Assembly (NCBI GenBank): GCA_024516155.1
Contig: JAJJXM010000034.1
Coordinates: forward strand, 186,001-250,000
Length of the DNA stretch: 64,000 bases
Source: Pyronema omphalodes
Taxonomy: Eukaryota > Ascomycota > Pezizomycetes > Pezizales > Pyronemataceae
Reading direction: 5' to 3'
A program made the position numbers and the translations under genes. Numbering within the stretch: position 1 is the stretch's first letter; every line of letters begins with the position of its first letter. The notes under the pieces are model-generated. The model saw nothing but the letters and a program-made list of their open reading frames with translations. It made no database searches and was not told the DNA's origin. This document shows positions 45,110 to 56,200 of this stretch, one piece after another.

Positions 45110-46824
45110 CTAATCCTTCTTAACACCGGCGGGGGGGTTTGCCGCCAAAGCCGCATGAAGAGCAAACTGAGTGGGGACTCCCTCAACACGGTGGAAAGCG
45201 TTAAGGTTCTTGTGCATAACAATCTGGTAGCAAGTACCACCACCCTGGCGGGAAGCAATGACGGAGAAAGCAAGGAAGAACTCCCAGATGCGGTACCAGC
45301 GAGCTCCGTACTTGGCCTTAATCTTCTCCTCGTTACCGAGCCAGTTACGGTACCATCTCCAGAGAGTAGCAGAGTAGTGAACTACAAAAATAGTTAGCAT
45401 GGCACTTGGCATCGTCGATCACGGAACGGATAGCTTACCTCCAATGGTGTCAACGTTCTTGATTTCAAATCCGGCAGCCTCGAGAGAGTCGATGAACCAT
45501 CCGAGAGGGGTAGACGCGTCGGCACCGGGGAAGACGTATTTGTTCATGAAAAGTCCCCAGATGAGGTCCTCGTACTGCCATCCCTTTCTCAAACCAGCAA
45601 TCTGCAAGAAGAAAGTTCCATCATCGTCGAGCATTCCAGAGACCTGGCGAAGGAAGGATCCAAAGTGCTTGACACCGACGTGCTCAGCCATCTCGAGACA
45701 GGTAATCTTGTTGTACTTTCCAGCAGGAACGGGAGTGTCACGGTAGTCCATGCAGAGAATCTTAGACTGCTCCTCAGGGATTCCCTCGCGGCGAAGTCCA
45801 GAGTTACCCCAGGCACACTGGTTGCGTCCGAGAGTGATACCAGTAACGTGAGCACCGTAGTTCTTGGAAGCAAAACGAGCAAGAGTTCCCCATCCACATC
45901 CGAGATCGAGCATACGCTCACCGGGCTTCAAGTCAATCTTTTGGCAGACGATCTTAAGCTTGTTGTCCTGAAGCTCCTCAAGAGTCTCCTCACGGGTAAT
46001 GTCGGAAATGATACCGGAAGTGTAAATCATACGGGGACCCAAGAACCAAGCGTAAAAGTCATCACCACGGTCGTAGTGGTCACGGACCTGCTCCTCGTCT
46101 GTGTGGGGATAATGTTAGTAACGCGTCAAGGTGTACCGCGGGCTAAAGAGAACATACCCTGAGAACGGGTGTGCATCAAAACTTCGGGCATCATTCCAGT
46201 CAAGAAGTACTTGAACAAGCTCCAAGTGAACTCAAAGGTGGACCAGTCGTGGCGGTACTCAAGAACATCCAAGCAGTCTCCCTTGAAGGAAACATCACCG
46301 GCAAAGTACATCTCGTGGAAAGTCTCAAGGGGGATCTTGTTGCGTCCCTTGTACTTCTCGGCATCCTCAGGCTTGTGAAACTCAAGGTAGTGCTCAATAG
46401 GCTTTCCGGGAAGCTTGCACTTCTCGTTCTTGCGGGGAGAGTAGCGAGACATGACAGTCCAGTATCCAACGAGGATAGGAAGGGAGGTAATCAAGGCGAA
46501 GAAGATGAAGGTCTTGAGACCTCCACCAACCTTGCGGGTAAGGTAGAAGGGGACAATGAGAATGGCTCCGATCAAGACGATATTGCTGAAGTTATCGCTG
46601 CCGGGACCCTCAGCGGGGAGAGGAGCATTGGGAATGGTTGGGCTCTGTCAATTGATCAGTCAGGCCCGCAATTGATGAAATGCGGAGATGAAGGAGCAGC
46701 AGGAGATGCTTACCGCAGAGGTGCGAACGCCATAAGTCGTGTTTGACGGCGGAGTAGGCTTAGCTGCCGGAGTCTGAATGTAGGGGAAGTTCTCCTCAAC
46801 CTCTGAGGTTCCCTTGACCGCCAT
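45110..46824 (-). CDS. Sphingolipid C9-methyltransferase
   Basis: Four exons (46714-46824, 46158-46644, 45439-46098, 45110-45381) give 509 aa, the usual size of the fungal enzyme. Two N-terminal membrane segments (about residues 59-72 and 80-98) precede a soluble part with the SAM-binding motif LDLGCGWG at 263-270, in the cyclopropane-fatty-acid-synthase-like fold. Other signatures include SQDEEQVRDHYDRGDDFY across intron 2 and IGVHYSATLWRWYRNW across intron 3. Introns are 69, 59 and 57 nt. The enzyme methylates C-9 of the 4,8-sphingadienine base of glucosylceramides at the ER. These lipids matter for hyphal growth and defensin sensitivity. No other sphingolipid gene is adjacent. The Mpo1-like gene 36 kb away is in a related pathway but not linked. 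Confidence 0.95.
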
Positions 46825-49800
46825 TGTGATGAGTTGGTTGCCGCGTGGGCAGTTGGAACGGGGGGAAAGAGGATGTTGTAGTAGGGAGATGGAGAAGGAC
46901 AGGCTGGACGTTCCTGTAACTTCGTCACTTCGTGTCGTCTGCGTACTGCAACAACAACCTGCTCAGACGCTACTTCCGTTGGAGAGAAAAGAGAAAAGAA
47001 CTGATCTCAGCAAAAAAAAGAGCGGACGCAGGGGTACTTATTTGTTCCAGCAATTGCGGCGGGAATACTAGCGAGTTCCCTCTCTGAATACCGCACAGCA
47101 GGTTGCTGGGATGCTTTGGGGATGCTCTGGGATGACAGCCGTTTACGGAAGTGCCAAGACCGAAACTGCAGGGCGCTTGGAGCATCAGGGCCAGCAGGAG
47201 GGGACGAGAGGCTGCTGGGCGGGGGGAGAGGAGGCAGCTCGTTGGTGGGGGGGTGGGGAGGGACTACTACATAGTGAGTCCAGCAGCCAGCTAAGCCCGG
47301 TTGCAGGCATCTGCAGCCCGTGCTGGACAACACAGGACAGATTGCGCGGAGGGGCGGGGGAGAGAGTTGGGGGAGAAGAGCAACGAGCAGGAGAAGAGAA
47401 GGAGGAGGAGAAAGAGGAAGAGGAGGAGAAGGAGGAGGCTTGCCGGGGAGACAAGAAGAGACACCCGTCCCGGTCGAGCAGTACAGCAGTAACTGTCGAG
47501 ATGAGTTGAATCATCTCTAAACTGTCTGAATGTTGTTGATATTATTGGTCTTTCCAAAGTTTCAACTCTATTCTCATTCTGTCCTCTTTTTGTTTATCTA
47601 TATACTCCATCAAACCTCTACTCTCCTTACTTTGGTTTTCCCCTGTTATGTTTTTCCATCCCATCCATTTTCTCTAGACCTCTTTCTATTCTCCTTCTAC
47701 ATCCACCTACTACTGCTACTATCTACTATTACTCAACTCTCCGGCAGCAAGTTGCAGAAGATAGACAGCTCCTGCCAACGCCGATAAACACACCCAGCCT
47801 TCTTCAGACAAATTGCCCAGAACGACGATTATCGGCTACATACATATGAATTTTGTACATCTCCCGTCGAATTCTCGGTTTCTCGCCTCATCAACACATC
47901 GAAAACGTTGTACTTCACAGCGGGACCGACATGCCAAACTGTCCTCTTTGCTCTTTAGGTTGATTAGGCTTTCGTGTATCTGTCCAAAATAGCCCGTCTT
48001 CGACTAGCGTTTATACGCCATACTGTATGCTCGCTAGTCTCGCTAGGTCTGTTAGGTCTGTTAGGTCGTTGATGTTGTACGGGGTCTAACCGTGCATTCC
48101 TTCGAGACAACTTCGAGACACGCTACCTTCGATACAGAGTGAACTCAACTCTTAGATACGCCTCTACAACCGCAAACGTCTTCGTGTCTAAGCGTGGTCT
48201 TCGCCATTGGTTGATGATCCCGAGCAGGGGTCAGTAATTCCGATTATGGCATGGTATGAATGCCTACTTGCGAGTGCTCTAATCGTTCCCTAACCCTCGT
48301 AACGATCCTAAACCAGTGCTATTTGTGTCCAAGGCCCGTGCTCAGCGAGTTCTTGACAAGAAGCCAAGGAAAGCTTGCCAAAGGCTGGCAGGCTGTCAAA
48401 CCATCAGACCTGCCAAATCGCGTTAAAAACACCAAGACAAAAGGAATAAAGGACACTTCCGTCTGCGCATGTATCTAGAACAACAAAGTGCTCAAGCGTA
48501 AGAAAGGAGAGTTTTGTCTCGGAGGTGCAGCAGTGTACATCGGAGAAACTAGAGTAGAGTCTCTCGGTTCGGAAAAGCAGGTGAAAGCTTTAGGGGGAGG
48601 CTTGCTGTACGCACAAAAACAAGCCCTGGATGTTATGGAGGAAGGAGTTGCCTCAATTCTCATCCTAATCTCTCGTCGGTGTAAAACTTCCAGGTAAAGT
48701 TGATACGTTTCCTTATCTCAAAACGTTCCATGTAAAGAAGCCTCGGTCATTTTCAGCCTCTAAATTCCATCCCTGAAAAACAACACAATCCAAAAACGCC
48801 ACGGCGTAGCTTTTATCGGCTTTGTTTCAAGTTTCAGGACTCTAGAAGAAGCCGAAGAAGAAATTTTAAACTTAAAGGTAAATTCAAGTCTTTAATTTCC
48901 CCAATCTAGACTTGAAAAGTCGACCTCCATAGAGGGGAATCTAGAAAATCATTTAGCCATGCACCGGGGCGGCATGCGAGCTATGACCAGCTGGTCAAGA
49001 TCTTAGTGCCGTGGTTACTTTCGTTTGATAGATGCGAAAAGCGAGTCGGGGTTGCAGTTAAGAAGCGGAGAAGGTCCGAGAGAAGCTTTAAAGGTCCGAT
49101 AAATTTCGCCGACCATGTGTAAGTAGTCCGACAGAAGTAGTCCAGAAGTCAGGAAGGCCAAGATTGACGAGGTCATAAAAGGGTCCAAGAATCCCCATGG
49201 AGCACCCAAAGCACCCCAGGTTCGCAGAGTTGAGCCGATGTGCTCGGTGTGTGAAGCTCAATTGTTATTCCACACCCTCTCGGGTATCAAGGTTAATCCA
49301 TTAACCTTAACTTAAGCTCCTTCACTCTAGCCATGGTATCTAGACCACTTACTGGTCCGAGTGGTAGAGCCTTCCATAACACCATCTAACGTGATAACCT
49401 TAAATCTTGTGTCACCTGTGCACAGCTCGTCAGTATCCCTTCCTCTAAATATTTGTCCGGTGTGTCGTAGGCTGTGAAATACCCGCATTTGGAAACCTTG
49501 ATATTTTTGTGACAGGTATATAAACTGGAGCAGAAACCTGCGTGTGTTTTGTGAATCAAAAGTTATCCAAAAAAAAAATGGAGATGGAGTGAGATTTCAT
49601 GGGATGAGCAGAGGAGGTCAAGCTAAGCTTCTGGCCAAGAATATAAGGCCGTGATAAATGTGGAGGACTGTGTAACACCAGAGCTCGGTGCATGAAATAT
49701 GCATTAATTCTCTTGGTCATACTAATCTCTGAACCATATTTCATGTTGCTCACGTTGCTCACGTTTCCCATAGTCGATGGCCCCAACCATAAACGCCCAT

Positions 49801-50429
49801 TACAGGCTACGGACTTCGGCACACGAGGCACAGTAGATAGGGATGGCGATCATTCCTACACTTCATTAAACGCCAGCCTACAATTTCCGGGGTGCATGCA
49901 AGCTTTTGGCTTCCGCAGTACATTCCGCATTCCGGAGTTGCCTATGCACATGAGGGTCATGCACAGTTCACCTCGCTTGTATTTTTGATTAATTCGTCAA
50001 TTGATTAACCTCAGTTCGGGCCACGACAATACAGTACAGCAACCGGAAAGATATAAATGAAAAACATCACAATTATTATACCATCTTTTCTCATCATTCA
50101 CGTTTCATCATGAGTATCGCTTATCTCTGTTTCATCTAAGCATACAGATCATCCGAAATGTATGTGAGGGTATTCTTCACTAACTTTACACAATTTATAG
50201 AGGTCCGAGTGTTTTGATATCTGTACCATTCCACCCAGAAAGATTGATATACTAAGTTCCTTCTCGGTCCTCTCTAATACCTTTCCATCTTTCCATCATT
50301 ATAGCGCAAAAAAAAAACAGCAGTAGACCTATGCAACATGCTTCGCCGCACGATTAGACCGATAACATTGACTTGGCCAGACTTTGTCGAACACTTTCAA
50401 GCCATGCCTGACTCCAGTAAGGGCATTGT
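46825..50429. other. 3.6-kb intergenic interval
   Basis: Upstream of the methyltransferase the sequence is GC- and purine-rich (GAGGAGGAG tract at about 47390-47450). At 48043-48070 there is a small GGTCTGTTA repeat. Frames at 48260-48478 and 48488-48697 (plus) lie in tandem and may be remnants of a degenerated gene, but no family is identifiable. A possible small secreted-type frame is listed at 49692. Confidence 0.45.
49692..49988 (+). CDS. Possible small secreted or membrane protein
   Basis: 98-codon ATG frame whose N-terminus is a long hydrophobic stretch (MKYALILLVILISEPYFMLL...), followed by a hydrophilic remainder with only one cysteine. This could be a signal peptide or anchor. No homologous family, no conserved motif, and the surrounding DNA is otherwise non-coding, so chance is quite possible. 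Confidence 0.2.
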   Translation: MKYALILLVILISEPYFMLLTLLTFPIVDGPNHKRPLQATDFGTRGTVDRDGDHSYTSLNASLQFPGCMQAFGFRSTFRIPELPMHMRVMHSSPRLYF

Positions 50430-52238
50430 TTACAATGCATCAAAGTCTCCACCATCATCGTCATCCATCTCACCCTCTTGGATCTCCTTCGCCAATTCCC
50501 GCTCTCTTTCGCGAGCCTCTTGAGCATTCTTAAGTTCGAGTCGGTGTTGGTTCATCGGGAATCGCATGGCCTATTCATCATCAGTAACCATCTCCTACTA
50601 TTACTCTTTATCATGACATACCTTAACACTGTCGTTGTGCAAGCTCATACAGAAGCTGATTCTGCTGTGGAAAGCCTCCATAGGTTCCTGGGTGGCATAG
50701 ATATCCAAGATCTCCTTACTCTGCATATAACCCTTCTCGTGGTCCAAAGTAGCCTCGATAACACCATCCCTAATGGCCTTGGCAACAATGTACTCAGCAC
50801 TCTCCTCGCTCTCGAGTCCCAAACGGATGCAGATATCACGGAGAGAGATACGAGAGTAAGTTAAGCTCATCATGCGGATTCCTGTCTTGATGACGTTCTG
50901 GCGAAGACGGAGAACCAAGGTGTAGGTTCCGTCACGCTTGAAGGTGTCGGCATGCTGCTCCAATAAGGTGTGGAATGCCTCGAGCTCACCGACACGGACC
51001 GCCTTGACGAGGAGGAAGTACGCGTGGAGAGCCTTGGACAAGCGGGGCTCGCGGAATGTAGCGCGGTCAGGGATATCTCCCATCAACAGTTCAACGATGA
51101 TGTTGAGCTTGTTAGCAGCCTGCAAGAAACCTGCGGCAGCAGGAGTCTGAGGAGCCTTGCGGATCGCAGAGACAAGCTGCTCATGAGCTCCGGAGTAGTC
51201 GAGCTGGATAGCCTTGATCTTTCCAAGATAGTAGTTGTAGCGGGCAATGAGATTGTTTGCAGCGGATTCGGGGAACTTGGTCTTGTTGACAAGGTGATCG
51301 GCCTGGGTGATGTCGGAAGTCGCGATGTAGTTGCGGAGGAGAAGGGTGATGAGGGTAGCTTGTAGGTCGACGTCTTTTCGAAGAGTAGCGGTTCTAAGCG
51401 AGGCCAAGAGCTGCGCGCGAATGTTGGTGATGGCGGGGGCAGGTAGGAGCTCGAAGAAGCGAGCGTAGTAGAAGTAGACCTTGGATGCGAGGGCATCTAA
51501 TGTTCGGCGGTTCAAGCTATGTACCTTCTCAACAAGCTGTGAAGAAAACTTCGCACCCTGCTCGTACTGCTTCTGATCTAGCAAAAAGATCTGGACTAAG
51601 AGGTGTAGGTACACATCAATCTCGGGAAGAACGTCCTGAGAGCTCTCATCCACATCCATTGTTGACTTGGTCTGTCCAATCTGCTGGAGAAGGAAGTCGA
51701 CAGCTTCATGACCGGCGGGGTAGTAGTCCTGTACGACCTTGGAGATGATCTCGGCGGTAACCTTGCGGCGGTGAGAAGCTATTGACCGAAGGACTCGCAA
51801 TGTGTAGCGGGAATCAAACAAGGTGACGGCACGCTCAAGCAGGGTGAAGTTCTGCTTAATCTCTGATGTCACAAAATCAGTCCCGCATCAATCGTAATAT
51901 GGTGGGGCAGGCATACCGTTGTATGTAGTGACAGCTGGGTCCTCCTTCTTCTCAATCGTATCGTCTACCATCTCGACGTCCCCGCTAAGGTCCTTCTTGG
52001 GTTCTTGTACGTCGGTCATTTGCGTGTCTTCGACGGGAGGCTCTGGTTGCTTGTCGGCTTCGGTCGTCTTTTCCGTGTTCTCGGTCACGGGTGTCTTCTT
52101 GCTTGCTCCGGAAGCAGTTCGGCGGGATGAGCTTCGCGTGGGCTTTGATGGAGGTTTATTATTTGATGATGAAGAGTCGTTGTTTTTGTTGTTGTCTTCA
52201 GCCCGTTTACTGGATCTCAACGACCTCTTGTCGACCAT
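50430..52238 (-). CDS. rpn3: 26S proteasome lid subunit Rpn3
   Basis: Exons 51917-52238, 50622-51862 and 50430-50570 (introns 54 and 51 nt) give 567 aa. I start at ATG 52238 (MVDKRSLRSSKR); the frame is open further up but has no better start. The first ~100 residues are Ser/Thr/Lys/Glu-rich and disordered. Family sequence begins at the exon 1-2 junction (YNEIKQNFTLLERAV) and includes VYFYYARFFELLP, NLIARYNYYLGKI and the PCI/winged-helix region LTYSRISLRDICIRLGL. Exon 3 supplies the conserved tail AMRFPMNQHRLELKNAQE and an acidic end. Rpn3 is a horseshoe subunit of the proteasome lid. It is divergently arranged with nup192, with 1036 nt between starts. Confidence 0.95.
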
Positions 52239-53274
52239 TTCGGGCAGTAGTTCAGGTTGGACCAAGCTTCGCGCTGCCGGGTAACCACGTTCAGAGGTGG
52301 ATAACGAGATGAAAACAGGAAAGGAAGCAAGAGACGGATTTGGACTAGATATAAAGTTTGATGGATTCTTTTGGGATCGTGTTCTGGGTGATGTGGAAAA
52401 GAAGCTTAGGAATGCCCGTAGCGAGTACAAGTGGAATTGCCGGCGGCAGCAGCTTCGGTCTATATGATCGTTGCTTGCTTTGGCGGGCTAGGTGATTTTT
52501 GGGTGGTGGGCGTTGCTCTCCGATGAGGTGGTGGTTGGCGCTAGTTGTGCAGGCGTTTGGGCTTCACAGCACATCAAGACCCTTTCAGATGAATAAATTA
52601 TTACAGTTTACTATCATTTGAAACGTCAAAATCAGATCATCATTGCGAAGCTGTATCGATTAATTTCATCCAGAACCAGTTAAATGCAGGAACCCCACAA
52701 AAAGACTGCACAAAGAATTCCATTTTGAGTGTATGTATCCCAAAGGATTACTACTTTCGTTTTTGCACGATCAGCAACTCCCAAGAACAAACAATCCTCT
52801 GTGTAATAGCTTCGTATTACTCAAATGCAAAGTAAATATCTTCCAGTGATAGCTCTTGAAAAACATTGGCAGACGGATAAAATCACGGCGTCGTGTGACC
52901 TCTGTTCGAATCAAAAGCTGACATACAACTATGGAAACCACAAAATAAAATATAATTAATCAATCTTACCACACTTTCTCAAACGTCCGGAGCTCTCTTT
53001 GTAGTGAAACAAACCCACCAGACAAGCCCCAATGTGTACGTCATCAATCCCGAGTGATACACAATGATTTAATAAACGCGTGTCACGTGCCAACGTCATT
53101 GTTAGTCTGAGCTTGCAAAAAAGAGCCGCAACACCCAACTTTGTGAGCTAACCGTTGAACAACGCGTTCTCTTCACATCTCCACGACTCCACGTCCCACC
53201 ATTTCCCGCGCGGGAATGCCAACAATCCTCCGAAACTACTAAAAAACGTTTCCACGACGCACCATACTCGTGCA
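52239..53274. promoter_or_regulatory. Divergent promoter region of rpn3 and nup192
   Basis: 1036 nt with no gene between the two divergent start codons. It must contain both promoters unless transcripts start elsewhere. I looked for the yeast proteasome-associated element GGTGGCAAA near rpn3 and did not find it. Confidence 0.5.
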
Positions 53275-56200
53275 ATGGCCCCCGTTTCCTTTGATAACGA
53301 TTTCCTAGTCGATGCGCTGAAAAACAAAACAACTCTGCCGTAATTCTCCCCCGGTATCGTCCCGCGAAGCTCTCCAAATTAACTATAAAACCCTAAAACA
53401 GATCATGGCGCTCTATTTTTGCTCGTATTTCGTCTTCAAATACTCCGTCCGCTACCACCGTTGAACGTGTTACTACATTCCTTACCTCCGCGACTTCTCT
53501 CAGCGCTCTCACCGATTGTCACAACCCGTTTCCTGCCCCATCACCCCAGTCCAAAGCGGACTTCAACCATCGTACCGCAGCAATAAACTTTACCGCAGAA
53601 GACCAGCCAAATGGAGATGGACAGGGCGCGACACCAGGATGTCTACCTGCGATCGCGGAGCTCAAAACTTCGGCGCTCGACCTCAGCAAAGAGTTAAATA
53701 TCGATGAACTATCAGCGCTACGGATTGTTGTGTTAGAGCACCAGGCTCGTGCTGCGAAATCTTTGATGGTCGCAGAGGCTGGCGCTGCTGGAGATGCGGA
53801 AATGGGAGCAAGCACATATGGAGTTAGCTTCCTAGAGAGTGTGCTCAACGCGAACAAACCCGACGATGCGAAACAGAAGGAGAACAAGATTTTTTACGAC
53901 AGAGTAGAGGTCTACCTTTCTGAGCGGCGGTATGTCATTAAGGTTGCTACGGCTCTGTTAAGAGCAAGTTTAAGCGGGGTGTCGAAAACCAACCCTTGGA
54001 GCGAAGTTGCACAGAAGTTTCGTGAACACTTAAAACAGAAGAAAGGATGGTCGAATGTTGGTGTGAGCACGGTAGGAGGGATTAGCGCAAGGTGGTTTGA
54101 AGTTGGAGAAAAACGTGACGGTCTCCCAGCCTGGGTCAAGAAGGGTATGGAGGACTATGAACTCCGCGAACAGGTGGAATACGTGTGGGAAAAACAGGTA
54201 ATAGACCTCCGTAAGGTCCTGGAGCTTTTACTGATGCGAATAAACAGACATTCTTAGAGGTTATACATTTACAGCAATACCTATTTTTGCTTCTTTATAA
54301 GACAGAGGATTATTTAAAGGCGCAACTGGTAATACAGTGGTTCGATTTAATGACAAAGGCGAAGTGGTTTGATAGAGAAGGCCGGCCAAGTGTATGCCTC
54401 ACATATTTTGCGATACCATTCCCATGCTAATATTTTGCCCAGGGCGCATTCCCAAATAATGCGGAAATTAAGGGATACTATATGTACTGCAACGGATTAG
54501 CGGCAATAGTATCACTCACTATGCTTCAAATGCCCAAAGTAATAAAGGTTTTGGAGGACGAGTTCGGCAAACTCGCAAATACTGGATCTATGGAATCGTC
54601 AGCCACTCCACAAGCAGAGCCTATCCCATCAGTATCATCGGAAGACTTCTACATCAGAAATGATGAGGCTATTACTGCGGTAACAAAATGCTTGCAGCAG
54701 TCTGCCGGCACTATTCCCTCATGCAGCTTAGCGGTTGCTGGTTGGGCCTTCCTCTTGCAGAAAATCAGTCTGCTTGTTAGAGAACACACAAAGTGGGACG
54801 AAGGAGATGAGCACACATCAAGAGCTCCTAAGATTGTGGAAGCTTATACCGAAATAATTCCCAAGCTTTTCCCTACAACTGTCGAAGTTGGACTTAAGCA
54901 GTTATTCGGCCGTATCTCTCATCAATTGCACATGGTGGTTATCGCAATTCTTGAATGCACTTCGGAAAGCGGCTCCGGTTCTGGGTTCAATCTTAAGGGA
55001 GAGGAAGATTATTTGAGAATGAAGAACGTCGTTGCTGCGTTGGTTCGAAAGACCACGCCATACTATGAGTTTTGCGAGACTCTTATTAACGCAAGTTTCT
55101 TGTCACACGATGTCGAATACCAGTATTTGTCCGACTACAATAAGTTCATAGAGGAAGAGAGGCCGATAGCCTTGGAAGAAAGCTGGGTTGGAAGCCCAGT
55201 CGAGAAGTTCTCACAAGACGATGAAACTGTCAAGCTCCTTCACCGGGCAAAGAACAGATTCCCATACGAGCCCCTTCCTTTCTTGAGATTACTTCGTGGA
55301 ATCTCAACTGAAAGCAGCGCCGTCATCAACTACCTCACAAACCTAGATTCCTACACCCATATTCTACCTGCCGGCTTCAAAGAGTACGACGAGTTCGGTC
55401 CAGAGGAATCGGGTAACATCCGCCTTGCCACCTATCTCAACCTCTTCCCCCACCGGGAGCGTGGTATGTTCGAGCACGATGCGGAGTCTGGTAACATGCC
55501 CTCTGCTGGTGGTATCGACATCGAGCGGGGAACCCATGGAGTTCAGATCTCTTCTGGTGGGGCACGACAGGTCGTCGCCTGGCGCTGCAAATACAATGGA
55601 CTTTCCCTTTTGGGTCGTATTCTCGAATGCAAAATCACCTCCCAAGATCTCCAAGAAGACTTGACTAATGACATTGTTGCGTCGGAGATTGTGTCCTTAT
55701 TGACTGTACTTATTGCGACCTCACCCGAATCTCAGGCAGCGGCTGTAAGGGCCCCTGGACATTATGAACTTCCTCAAGCGCTTGGAGAGGCTTCAGATAT
55801 GTTGGGACGCAACCGTGATATTATCTCACTTGTTTTCGACTTGCTTGATATCCAGCTTGGAAGAATCAACGTCGAAAACCCCTTCTTCGCTATTGGATTG
55901 GACTTCGTCAGCTCTCTTGTCCATGTTGCCCCCGGTCGTGTCTGGCCTTACTTGGCTCGCAGTGTTCTTTTGGAGCGTCATGGCCGCGGTGGAGCTTTCT
56001 CTGGATACCTTTCTGCTGTTGAGGTTACCCAGGGAAGCTACGACTTCACCCTCGCTAATTTGACTTTGTTTGAGAGCTTGGTTGAGGAAGCCATCCGCAG
56101 TAGCGCCGTCCACAAGGGCCGCAGCAAAGCTTTGGTTCTGTCTTCCAAGGCGCCTGAGCCCAATGGTCCCGGAGGAAATGGAGTCAGTGACCTTGTTCAG

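Noticed and set aside
45110..46824. Possible secondary-metabolite cluster around the methyltransferase
   Set aside because: The enzyme is a housekeeping sphingolipid C9-methyltransferase and neighbours contain no biosynthetic core genes.
47111..47557. Arg/Glu/Gly-rich and Ser/Leu-rich frames
   Set aside because: Result from a GA-rich purine tract upstream of the methyltransferase gene. Frames are open in several phases at once.
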